Assembly: GCF_011759705.1 (NCBI RefSeq)
Contig: NZ_JAAOZF010000001.1
Location: forward strand, 1,609,152-1,673,151
DNA: 64,000 nt
From: Microbacterium ulmi
GTDB taxonomy: Bacteria; Actinomycetota; Actinomycetes; Actinomycetales; Microbacteriaceae
Reading direction: 5' to 3'
Shown: piece after piece, positions 1-8,844 of the stretch
How the letters are laid out: each line of letters begins with the position of its first letter
Numbering within the stretch: position 1 is the first letter of the stretch
The notes under the pieces: model-generated
What the model was told of the DNA's origin: nothing
Database searches by the model: none
The model's input: the letters and a program-made list of their open reading frames with translations, nothing else
Position numbers and translations under genes: made by a program

Positions 1-317
<317 letters not shown>

Positions 318-391
318 CGCGGCGAGGCGGGTCGGTTCGTCGGCGAGGGGTGCGGGACGGCGCCGACGAGGCGAGTCCGAACCCCCTCGCC

Positions 392-435
392 GCGGCGCCC
401 TTTCCACCGGGAAGCGGCGCCCTTTCCACCGGGAA
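392..435. repeat. Tandem 22-bp duplication with TTCC-N4-GGAA dyads
   Basis: Two identical, directly adjacent 22-bp copies (392-413 and 414-435). Each contains the dyad TTCCACCGGGAA (402-413 and 424-435), so the dyads are spaced by exactly two helical turns. They lie about 40 bp upstream of the putative -10 box of the 547-16573 operon, a position suited to an operator. No known regulator is assigned. The rest of the 318-546 intergenic stretch holds only the promoter and leader described separately. Confidence 0.55.
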
Positions 436-474
436 AAGGAGCGATCGCGACTTCCGGTTAGGCTGAAACGGCCA

Positions 475-537
475 TAGTCTTGCGCATCCCCTGCTCAGCG
501 GGGATGCCGCCGCACGTTCCGAATCGCGTCTTGGGGG
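475..537 (+). promoter_or_regulatory. 5' leader of the Ig/FN3 operon: -10 box, hairpin, TTGGGGG element
   Basis: A TANNNT -10 box (TAGTCT, 475-480) is followed by a perfect 8-bp inverted repeat (GCATCCCC 484-491 with GGGGATGC 500-507). The G-run TTGGGGG (531-537) lies 9 nt before the ATG at 547. The layout matches leaders found before several envelope genes further along the window. The hairpin arms also carry the over-represented GGATGCC heptamer. Confidence 0.5.
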
Positions 538-546
538 CACGACCGC

Positions 547-3500
547 ATGAAGTCCTTCGCGTGGCTGCGGTCGCGCCCGCGAACGATCGCGTCCGCGGGC
601 ATCGTCACGGCGTCCGCCGTCGCGATCACGACGATGGCCTTCGTCTATCAGGGACTCCCCACGACCGAGGTCGATCTGCACGACGGCGGAGTGTGGGTCA
701 CGAAGAGCTCGAGTCTGCTCGTCGGGCACTTCAACCACGAGTCGAAGGTGCTCGACGGCGGTCTGCGGACCACGACGGACGACTACGACATCCTGCAGTC
801 CGGAGACACGATCCTCCTCGTCGACCGGACGGGCGCGCAGCTGACGGTCGTCGACCCCGCCACCGTCGTGCTCACCGACTCGGCCGACCTTCCGGCATCC
901 GCCGTCGTCGCGCTCGGCGGCCCGACCGTCGCCGTGCTCGACCCCGACTCGGGCGAGCTGTGGATCACGCCCGCGGACGGGGTCGCCGCCTTCGAGGTGC
1001 AGGGATCCGATCCCGTCGCGACCCTCGGCCCGGGTGCGGATGTCGCGGTCGGCCTCGACGGGACGGTGCACGCCGTGTCGCGGGAGGATGCCGAGATCCT
1101 CACGATCCCCGTCGACCAGGGCGAGCCGGGAGACATCTCCCGCCGCCAGATCGGCGACGACCCCGGCGAGGTGTCCATCACGGCCGTGGGCGCCACCGGC
1201 GTCGCGCTCGATCGGGCCGACGGCACGCTCTACACGTCGGACGGCGCCGCGCTCGCCGTCGCGGGCGCCGACACGGCGGTTCTGCAGCAGCCGTCCGCGG
1301 CGGCCGACGCCGTCACGCTGTCGACCGTCTCGTCGATCGTGCGGGTGCCGTTCGACGGTGCGGAGCCGACGGTGCTCAGCTCGGGCGCGCAGGGCGTCCC
1401 TGCCGCTCCCGTGTGGCTGCAGGGCTGCGCCTACGGTGCATGGTCGCAGTCCGCGAAGCTCGTGCGCGACTGCCTCGGCGAAGACCTCGACCTCACGACG
1501 GATGTCGAGGGGGCCGAGGACTCGACACTCCGCTTCCGCGTCAACCGCGACGTCGTCGTGCTCAACGACATCGTCGGCGGTGCCGCCTGGATGGCCAGCG
1601 ACAGCATGCAGCGGGTCGACAACTGGAACGACGTGACGCCTCCCGAGGGCGACACGGAGGAGGACGAGCAGACGACGGAGGAATCCGTCGAGACGACGCT
1701 TCCCGAGCGGTCGGAGCAGAACACCCAGCCGATCGCGAACGACGACGAGTTCGGCGTGCGGCCGGGGCGCACGACGCTGCTGCCCGTCCTCGACAACGAC
1801 AGCGACGCCGACGGAGACGTGCTCGATGCCACCGTGGTCGACGGCGGTCCTTCCCTCGGAGCCGCGCAGCCCGTCAACAACGGCGCGGCGCTCCAGATCG
1901 CCGTGCCGGACGACGCCAAGGGCGGCGACACCTTCCGATACCGGGTCGACGACGGCCGCGGCGGGCAGGCCGAGGCATCCGTCCGTCTCGACGTGCACGG
2001 CTGGGACGTCAACGGCGCCCCGGAGCAGAAGCGCGTGACGACGGTCACCGTGGAGTCCGGCGGCACCGTCTCGTACAACGTCCTGCCCGACTGGCTGGAC
2101 CCGGACGGCGACGACGTGTTCCTCAGCGCCGTGACGCCCGCCGAGGGCGACGAGGCCGACTTCACGTCCGACGGGCGCATCACCTACCGTGCGATCGGCG
2201 GGACGCAGGGTCGCAAGGACGTGTCGATCGTCGTGTCGGACGGCACGAAGGCGACAGAGGGGATCGTGCGGTTCGACGTGCGCCCGATCGGCTCGACGGT
2301 CCCCGTCACGAACGCCGACCACGTCGTCGTGCGGGTCGGGCAGACCGCGACGGTCGCACCGCTCGCGAACGACACGAGCTCGGGCCGCGAGCCGCTGCGC
2401 CTCACCCGCGTCGACGAGGTCGCGGGGGCGCAGATCGTGCCCGACTTCGCCAACAAGACGTTCACGTTCAGCTCGGCCGCCGCCGGGATCTATTACGTGC
2501 AATACCTCGTCGCGGCGGGGGCCAACGCCGTGCCCGGCCTCGTGCGCGTCGACGTCCTGGAGGAGTCCGACACCGACCTGCCTCCCGTCGCGGTGCGCGA
2601 CATCGCGCTGCTGCCGAGCGGCGGCGAAGTGCTCGTCGACGTGCTCGCGAACGACACCGACCCGGCGGGCGGCATCCTGGTCGTGCAGTCCGTCACGGTG
2701 GAGCCCGGCAGCGGCATCGCCGTCGCGGTCCTCAACCACGAGACCCTCCGCATCGGCGATCAGTCCGCGCTCGGGGAGCAGGTGCGCATCAGCTATCGCA
2801 TCTCGAACGGCACGCAGAGCGCCGAGGGCGACGTCATCGTGATCCCCGTCCCGGCACCCGCCCAGCTGCGGCCTCCCGTCGCGAACGACGATCAGGCGAT
2901 CGTGCGCGCGGGCGATGTCGTGACGATCCCCGTGCTCGAGAACGACTACCATCCCAACGGCGACACGATCCACGTCGCCCCCGATCTCGTGCCGCCCCTC
3001 GTCGACCCCGAGGACGGCGACCTGTTCGTGTCGCAGGACACCCTGCGCTTCAAGGCGGGGGACGAGCCGGGAACCGTCTACGCGACGTACGAGGCCGTCG
3101 ACAGCACGGGACAGAAGGATGCCGGGTACGTCACGATCCAGGTGCTCCCCGTCAACGCCGAGACCAACACGGCGCCGCGCCCGCGCGACCTGACGGCGCG
3201 AGTGCTCAGCGGCTCGCGGGTCGAGATCGCCGTGCCGCTGGACGGCATCGATCCCGACGGCGACTCCGTCCAGCTGGTCGGCATCGCGAGCGCGCCGCAG
3301 AAGGGCCGCATCGTCGAGACGGGGCCCGACTCGCTCGTGTACGAGGCACTCGCGGGCTCGACGGGCGTCGACGCCTTCACCTACCGCGTCCGCGACAGGC
3401 TGGGCAAGGAGGCGACCGCGCCGATCCGCATCGGCATCGCTCCGCCGGAGGCGACCAACCAGGCGCCGTACGCCGTCAAGGACTCCGTCGTCATGCGACC

Positions 3501-6500
3501 GGGCCGTACGATCGCGGTGCCCGTCCTGGCGAACGACTCCGACCCCGACGGCGACCGGATCGCACTCCTGTCCGACGCGCTCGTGCTGCCCGGGGTCGAG
3601 GGTCTGAAGGCGAGGGTGCAGGGCGATCGTGTGCTCGTGACCTCGCCCGATCGCGCGATCGAGACGTCGCTGCAGTACACGATCCGCGACGAGCGCGGCT
3701 CGACGGGGACGGCCGTGCTGCAGGTGACGGTCGCCGACGACGTCCCGCTTGTGCGGCCGATCGCCCGAGACGACCGCGTGCGCATCGAGGACATCGACGG
3801 CGAGTCCGTCGACGTCGAGGTGCTCGCGAACGACGAGGACCCCGATGGCACCGTCGGCGATCTGACGGTCGACGTCGAGGGCGCGCGCGTGCTCGCCGAC
3901 GGCCGTGTGCGCGTCCGGCTCGGCGAGGAGGACCAGCTCCTCGCCTACACCGTGACCGATCTCGACGGGCTGACGGCATCCGCCTTCCTCTACGTGCCCG
4001 CCCTCGACTCGCTGCCGCCGACCCTCGCGTCGCAGGGCATCGAGGTCGCCAGCGGCGAGACGATCGAGATCCCGCTCGCCGACCACGTGAAGGCGGCGGG
4101 AGGCGGACGCGTCGTCGTCACGGAGGCCGCGAAGGTCACGGCCGTGCACTCGAACGGCGCCTCGCTCGTGAAGGACCAGACGACGCTCGTCTACACGTCG
4201 GCGGATCGCTACTTCGGCCAGGACGCGCTGACGTTCGAGGTCACCGACGGCACGGGCCCCGACGACCCGGAGGGTCGCAAGGCGACGCTGACACTGCCGA
4301 TCACGGTGCTCCCGCCCGAGAACCAGCAGCCGTCGTTCGTCGATGGGCAGATGGATGTCGCGCCGGGCGAGGATGCCGCGACCCTCGACCTGCGGGCGCT
4401 CACGACCGATCCCGATCCCGACGACCTGGCCGGCATGCGGTACCGCATCATGGGCGACGTCCCCGCGGGGCTCACGGCATCCGTCGACGGCGCGACGCTC
4501 CATGTCGGCGCCGCGAGCAGCACGCGCAAGGGCACGACGGCGAGCATCGCGGTCGAGATCGCCGACGGCGAGACCGAGCCGATCCGCGGCAGCGTCACGG
4601 TGCGGGTCACGGCGTCGACGCGTCCGCTCCCGACCGCGAACGACGACACGGTCGCCGAGGCGCACCAGGGCAAGACCGTCACGGTGCCCGTGCTCGACAA
4701 CGACTTCAACCCGTTCCCCGAGACGCCCCTCAAGATCGTCGCGTACGTCGTCGAGACCGGAGTCGGCGACGCCGAGATCTCCGGATCGGGCATCCGAGTG
4801 ACGCCGGACGCCGACTTCTTCGGCACGATGGTCGTGCGCTACCGCGTGCAGGACGCGACGGAGGATGCCGACCGCGAGGTCGAGGGCCGCATCCGCCTCA
4901 CGGTGCAGGGCCGCCCCGCCGTGCCGGGCAAGCCCGTCGTCTCGAGCGTGCAGGACCGCACCGTCGTGCTGTCGTGGACGCCGCCCGCCGACAACGGCGC
5001 CGAGATCACGGCGTACGAGGTGAGCGCCGTCGCCGGCGGCTATGCGAAGGAGTGCGTCGCGACGACGTGCACCCTGAGCGGGCTCACGAACAACGTCGAG
5101 TACAACTTCACCGTCATCGCCGTCAACCGCGTGGGGGAGTCGGACGCGTCGCCGGCATCCGAGACGGCACGACCCGATGCGCGACCCGACACGCCCAACC
5201 CGCCGCGGCTGCAGTTCGGCGACCGGAGCCTGTTCGTCGAGTGGGACACGCCCACGACGCCCGGCTCGCCCGTCGAGTCGTTCACGCTCGAGATCTCGCC
5301 GGCACCGCCGTCGGGCATCACGCAGAAGGCGAATGTGACGGGCAACTCGCTCACGTGGGACGGGCTCGAGAACGGCGCCTCGTACCAGGTGCGCGTGCAG
5401 GCGAACAACCGCGCGCCCGAGCCGTCGAGCTGGAGCGCGTATTCGGCGTCGATGGTTCCCGCCGCCCCGCCCGCCGCCGCCGCGGCCCCGTCGACCACCC
5501 GTCTCGAGCCCGTCGGAACGCAGGCACAGATGCAGGTCGCCTGGAACCCGCCCGCCAGCAATGGCGACACGATCGACGGCTACCGCCTCAACATCCTGCA
5601 GGGCGGCGCCGTCCGCACGACGATCAGCGTGCCGGCAGGCCAGACGTCGCAGGCCGTCTCGATCGACGCGTCGACGACCGACTACACGTTCACGGTCGCT
5701 GCCCACAACAAGGCCGGCTGGGGTGCCGACAGCGCACCATCCGCCCCCCGTCGCGCGTTCACGGTTCCCGGCGCCCCGACGAAGGTCACGGCATCGACGC
5801 CGAAGAACGACAGCGCCATCGTCGTCACGTACGGTGCCGCCCCGGGCAACGGCGCCAAGCCCGAGGAGCTGCGCTACGAGTACAACGTGGGCGGCGGCTG
5901 GCGCAGCGACTGGGACGGCGCCCGCATCACGGCGGGCATCTCGAACAACAACTCGTACACCGTCATGGTGCGCGCCTACACGTCGCTCGACGGCGTCCGG
6001 TACGACGGCACGGCGTCGGCGCCGTCGGCATCCGTCGCCCCCTACGGCCCGATCAACGTGCCGACCGCGACCGCATCCGCTTCGGGCACGAGCGTCACGT
6101 ACTCGTGGGGTGCGCCGGCAAAGAACGGCCGCGACATCACCAAGATGGAGATCAACATCGACGGGGGCGGCTGGACGAGTCAGCCGGCGTCGGGGTCGAC
6201 CACGCGCGGTCACGGCTACTCCGAGACGCACACGATCGAGGTGCGGGCGACGGATGCCGCGGGCCAGACCTCGTCGAAGTCGGCGTCGGCGCGCACGGCC
6301 GACCCGCCGCCGCAGCTCGCGTGGACGTCGCAGGGGCCGGACTCGGGCATCTGCTCGCCCGACACGTGCTACTACCTGCGCCTGAACGTCTCGAACTTCC
6401 CCGCGGGGAAGTACCAGATCAACTGCATGGAGAACGGCTCCCAGTTCGCGGGCGGCCGCACGTGGGACATCCCGGCCAACGGCTCGATAGACCTGAGCTG

Positions 6501-6579
6501 CTACCACGGCGGCATGAACATGCAGCTCTCCCTCCAGATCGTGGGCTGGGGAACCGCGACCGCGACCTCGTGGCCATAG
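547..6579 (+). CDS. Giant membrane-anchored surface protein with tandem Ig/cadherin-like repeats and five FN3 domains
   Basis: A protein of 2010 residues. A basic N-terminus is followed by one hydrophobic segment (about residues 13-34, no lipobox), so it is probably a signal anchor. Residues 40-380 look beta-rich and repetitive, possibly a propeller. From about residue 394 a series of modules begins with variants of ANDD...PVLxNDxDPDGD, the pattern of bacterial Ig-like/cadherin-like repeats; at least seven can be picked out up to about residue 1455. Five fibronectin type III modules follow (about 1457-1930), then a four-cysteine C-terminal domain (about 1935-2010). It is the first gene of an operon with MoxR, DUF58, transglutaminase-fold and kinase/phosphatase/FHA genes. 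It is likely an extracytoplasmic adhesin or scaffold handled by that system; its ligand is unknown. Confidence 0.85.
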   Translation: MKSFAWLRSRPRTIASAGIVTASAVAITTMAFVYQGLPTTEVDLHDGGVWVTKSSSLLVGHFNHESKVLDGGLRTTTDDYDILQSGDTILLVDRTGAQLTVVDPATVVLTDSADLPASAVVALGGPTVAVLDPDSGELWITPADGVAAFEVQGSDPVATLGPGADVAVGLDGTVHAVSREDAEILTIPVDQGEPGDISRRQIGDDPGEVSITAVGATGVALDRADGTLYTSDGAALAVAGADTAVLQQPSAAADAVTLSTVSSIVRVPFDGAEPTVLSSGAQGVPAAPVWLQGCAYGAWSQSAKLVRDCLGEDLDLTTDVEGAEDSTLRFRVNRDVVVLNDIVGGAAWMASDSMQRVDNWNDVTPPEGDTEEDEQTTEESVETTLPERSEQNTQPIANDDEFGVRPGRTTLLPVLDNDSDADGDVLDATVVDGGPSLGAAQPVNNGAALQIAVPDDAKGGDTFRYRVDDGRGGQAEASVRLDVHGWDVNGAPEQKRVTTVTVESGGTVSYNVLPDWLDPDGDDVFLSAVTPAEGDEADFTSDGRITYRAIGGTQGRKDVSIVVSDGTKATEGIVRFDVRPIGSTVPVTNADHVVVRVGQTATVAPLANDTSSGREPLRLTRVDEVAGAQIVPDFANKTFTFSSAAAGIYYVQYLVAAGANAVPGLVRVDVLEESDTDLPPVAVRDIALLPSGGEVLVDVLANDTDPAGGILVVQSVTVEPGSGIAVAVLNHETLRIGDQSALGEQVRISYRISNGTQSAEGDVIVIPVPAPAQLRPPVANDDQAIVRAGDVVTIPVLENDYHPNGDTIHVAPDLVPPLVDPEDGDLFVSQDTLRFKAGDEPGTVYATYEAVDSTGQKDAGYVTIQVLPVNAETNTAPRPRDLTARVLSGSRVEIAVPLDGIDPDGDSVQLVGIASAPQKGRIVETGPDSLVYEALAGSTGVDAFTYRVRDRLGKEATAPIRIGIAPPEATNQAPYAVKDSVVMRPGRTIAVPVLANDSDPDGDRIALLSDALVLPGVEGLKARVQGDRVLVTSPDRAIETSLQYTIRDERGSTGTAVLQVTVADDVPLVRPIARDDRVRIEDIDGESVDVEVLANDEDPDGTVGDLTVDVEGARVLADGRVRVRLGEEDQLLAYTVTDLDGLTASAFLYVPALDSLPPTLASQGIEVASGETIEIPLADHVKAAGGGRVVVTEAAKVTAVHSNGASLVKDQTTLVYTSADRYFGQDALTFEVTDGTGPDDPEGRKATLTLPITVLPPENQQPSFVDGQMDVAPGEDAATLDLRALTTDPDPDDLAGMRYRIMGDVPAGLTASVDGATLHVGAASSTRKGTTASIAVEIADGETEPIRGSVTVRVTASTRPLPTANDDTVAEAHQGKTVTVPVLDNDFNPFPETPLKIVAYVVETGVGDAEISGSGIRVTPDADFFGTMVVRYRVQDATEDADREVEGRIRLTVQGRPAVPGKPVVSSVQDRTVVLSWTPPADNGAEITAYEVSAVAGGYAKECVATTCTLSGLTNNVEYNFTVIAVNRVGESDASPASETARPDARPDTPNPPRLQFGDRSLFVEWDTPTTPGSPVESFTLEISPAPPSGITQKANVTGNSLTWDGLENGASYQVRVQANNRAPEPSSWSAYSASMVPAAPPAAAAAPSTTRLEPVGTQAQMQVAWNPPASNGDTIDGYRLNILQGGAVRTTISVPAGQTSQAVSIDASTTDYTFTVAAHNKAGWGADSAPSAPRRAFTVPGAPTKVTASTPKNDSAIVVTYGAAPGNGAKPEELRYEYNVGGGWRSDWDGARITAGISNNNSYTVMVRAYTSLDGVRYDGTASAPSASVAPYGPINVPTATASASGTSVTYSWGAPAKNGRDITKMEINIDGGGWTSQPASGSTTRGHGYSETHTIEVRATDAAGQTSSKSASARTADPPPQLAWTSQGPDSGICSPDTCYYLRLNVSNFPAGKYQINCMENGSQFAGGRTWDIPANGSIDLSCYHGGMNMQLSLQIVGWGTATATSWP

Positions 6580-6625
6580 CCGCGCGACTCACCATCACCC
6601 CGACTCGACAACCCAAGGACCACTC

Positions 6626-7597
6626 ATGACGATGACCCCCGAACAGGCCGCCTGGTTCCGCAGCACCTTCACGCGGCTCGTGGACAACGTGGACAGGGCC
6701 CTCATGGGCAAGCGCGACGTCGTCGGCCTCGTGCTGTCGGCGATGCTCGCGGAAGGGCACGTCCTCCTCGAGGATGCTCCCGGCACAGGCAAGACGAGCC
6801 TCGCGAAGGCGCTCGCCGCGACCGTGCAGGGCACGAGCAGCCGGATCCAGTTCACGCCCGACCTGCTTCCGTCCGACGTGACGGGCGTCACGATCTACGA
6901 CCAGACGGCGCACCGGTTCGAGTTCCACCGCGGCCCGATCTTCGCCTCGATCGTGCTCGCGGACGAGATCAACCGCGCCTCGCCGAAGACGCAGTCGGCG
7001 CTGCTGGAGGTCATGGAGGAGTCGAGGGTCACGGTCGACGGCGTCACGCACGAGGCGGGCCGCCCGTTCCTCGTGATCGCGACGCAGAACCCCATCGAGC
7101 AGGCCGGCACGTACAAGCTCCCCGAAGCGCAGCTCGACCGGTTCCTCATCCGCACCTCGATCGGCTACCCCGACCTCGCGGTGGCCGAGCGGATCCTCGC
7201 CGGAGCGGCCGACCGCAACCCGTCGGCGCGCCTTCCCGCGATCATCACGACGGGCGCGGTCGCAGACATGGCCGACCTCGCCGCGACGGTGCACGTCGAG
7301 CCCGCCGTCGTGCGGTTCGTCGCACAGCTCGCCGAGGCGACCCGCGACGACCCGGCGACGCGACTCGGCGTCTCGGTGCGCGGCTCGCTCGCCATGGTGC
7401 GCATCGCGAAGGTCTGGGCAGCGGCGCAGGGCCGTCACTACGTCACGCCCGACGACGTCAAGGAGCTCGCGGCACCCGTGTGGACGCACCGGCTCGTGCT
7501 CGACCCCGAGGCCGAGTTCGCGGGTCTGTCGAGCGACGCCATCATCGCCCGCGTGCTCGAGGCCGTCGCCGCGCCCCAGGCGAGGTCCGCGGCCTGA
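6626..7597 (+). CDS. MoxR-family AAA+ ATPase
   Basis: 323 residues, the usual length of MoxR ATPases. The Walker A motif is APGTGKT (residues 51-57) and Walker B is IVLADE (109-114), followed by INRASPKTQSALLEVMEE and sensor-1 ATQNP, all hallmarks of the MoxR/RavA group. An AAGGA ribosome site lies 6 nt before the ATG. MoxR proteins are chaperone-like ATPases that usually work with a neighbouring DUF58 and/or von Willebrand-domain protein, which matches the next gene. The stop codon overlaps that gene's ATG by one base (TGATG), implying translational coupling. The natural substrate is unknown; the giant surface protein and the transglutaminase-fold protein are the obvious candidates. Confidence 0.93.
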   Translation: MTMTPEQAAWFRSTFTRLVDNVDRALMGKRDVVGLVLSAMLAEGHVLLEDAPGTGKTSLAKALAATVQGTSSRIQFTPDLLPSDVTGVTIYDQTAHRFEFHRGPIFASIVLADEINRASPKTQSALLEVMEESRVTVDGVTHEAGRPFLVIATQNPIEQAGTYKLPEAQLDRFLIRTSIGYPDLAVAERILAGAADRNPSARLPAIITTGAVADMADLAATVHVEPAVVRFVAQLAEATRDDPATRLGVSVRGSLAMVRIAKVWAAAQGRHYVTPDDVKELAAPVWTHRLVLDPEAEFAGLSSDAIIARVLEAVAAPQARSAA

Positions 7598-8844
7598 TGA
7601 CGACTGCGACACCCGGGCAGGCGGTCGTCACGGGCGGCCGCCTCGATCGCGTGCTGTCGGCGCTCGCGCCCGCGGCGCGCCGAGGCCGCATCGTGCTCGG
7701 CGTCGTGCGGCCGCTCGCCTGGGTGCTCATCGCGACCGCCGTCGCGCTGTGGATCGCGGGGCTGCAGCTCGGCTGGCGCGAGCTCACGATCGCCGCGTCG
7801 GTCGTGACCGCGGTCGTGGTGCTGTGCACGCTGTTCCTCATCGGTCGCACGGCATACGACGTCGTGCTCGACCTCACCCGCGATCGCGTCGTCGTGGGCG
7901 AGCGCGCCGTGGGCGCCGTGACGCTGTCGAACCCCGGCCGGCGCGCCATCCTGCCCTCCCGCGTGCTGCTGCCCGTCGGCGCGGGGCGAGGCGTCTTCGA
8001 CGTCGCGCGGCTCGCGCCGGGCGCCCGGATCGAGGAGCTGTTCGCCATCCCGACGCAGCGTCGAGGCGTGCTCGACGTCGGACCCGTCAGCGTTCTGCGC
8101 GGAGACCCGCTGGGCCTGTTCGAGCGTGTCCACCGCCGCGACGAGCCCGTCGCGCTCTACGTGCACCCGCGCACGGTCGCCTTCGAGGGGCAGTCCCTCG
8201 GCTTCCTCCGCGACCTCGAGGGGCTGCCTGCGACGGACCTCTCGCCGGACGACGTCTCGTTCCACGCGCTGCGCGAATACCAGCCCGGCGACGATCTGCG
8301 CCATGTGCACTGGAAGTCCACGGCCCGCACGGGCACCGTCATGGTGCGCCAGTACGAGGAGACGCGGCGTTCGCACTTCGTCATCGGTCTGAGCCGCAAC
8401 CCCGCCGACTACGCGGCGGACGAGGAGTTCGAGCTCGCGATCTCGGCAGCGGCATCCCTCGGTCTGAGGGCTCTGCGCGACTCGCACTCCGTCGAGGTCC
8501 GTGTGCAGGGCGGGCAGCTGCCGGCCGCGAGCGGGAAGCAGTTCCTCGACGGGCTCTCCGCGCTCGCTCCGTCGCGTCCGCGCGACGGGGCGATCGCCGA
8601 CCTCGCGGGCGTCGTCGCGGCATCCCTCCCCACGGCGAGCGTCGTCGTGCTCGTGTGCGGCAGTCCCGTCGACGCCGCCCGCCTCCGCGAAGCGTGCGGT
8701 CGCCTCCCGTACGGCGCCCGCACGCTCGTGATCGTCGCAGACGCCGGCGCCGACCCGAGGCTGCGGCGCATCGGCGACGCCGACATCGTCACGATCGGCG
8801 GGCTCGACCAGCTCCCGAGCGCGCTGCGGAAGGTGCTCGCATGA
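7597..8844 (+). CDS. DUF58 domain membrane protein
   Basis: 415 residues starting at the ATG that overlaps the moxR stop. Two hydrophobic helices lie near the N-terminus (about residues 28-80). A beta-rich region follows and then the DUF58 core with the signature DDLRHVHWKSTARTG, where the protein resumes a vWA-like fold (DGLSALAPSRPRDGA). DUF58 proteins are standard partners of MoxR ATPases and are often encoded with transglutaminase-core membrane proteins, as here. It is expected to be anchored with the C-terminal domain in the cytoplasm. The family has no settled biochemical activity. It ends with an ATGA overlap into the next gene. Confidence 0.9.
   Translation: MTTATPGQAVVTGGRLDRVLSALAPAARRGRIVLGVVRPLAWVLIATAVALWIAGLQLGWRELTIAASVVTAVVVLCTLFLIGRTAYDVVLDLTRDRVVVGERAVGAVTLSNPGRRAILPSRVLLPVGAGRGVFDVARLAPGARIEELFAIPTQRRGVLDVGPVSVLRGDPLGLFERVHRRDEPVALYVHPRTVAFEGQSLGFLRDLEGLPATDLSPDDVSFHALREYQPGDDLRHVHWKSTARTGTVMVRQYEETRRSHFVIGLSRNPADYAADEEFELAISAAASLGLRALRDSHSVEVRVQGGQLPAASGKQFLDGLSALAPSRPRDGAIADLAGVVAASLPTASVVVLVCGSPVDAARLREACGRLPYGARTLVIVADAGADPRLRRIGDADIVTIGGLDQLPSALRKVLA

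Noticed and set aside
392..435. Two 22-bp repeats considered as a minimal CRISPR remnant or attachment site
   Set aside because: No spacer between copies and no integrase, cas gene or tRNA nearby; the dyad content fits an operator better.
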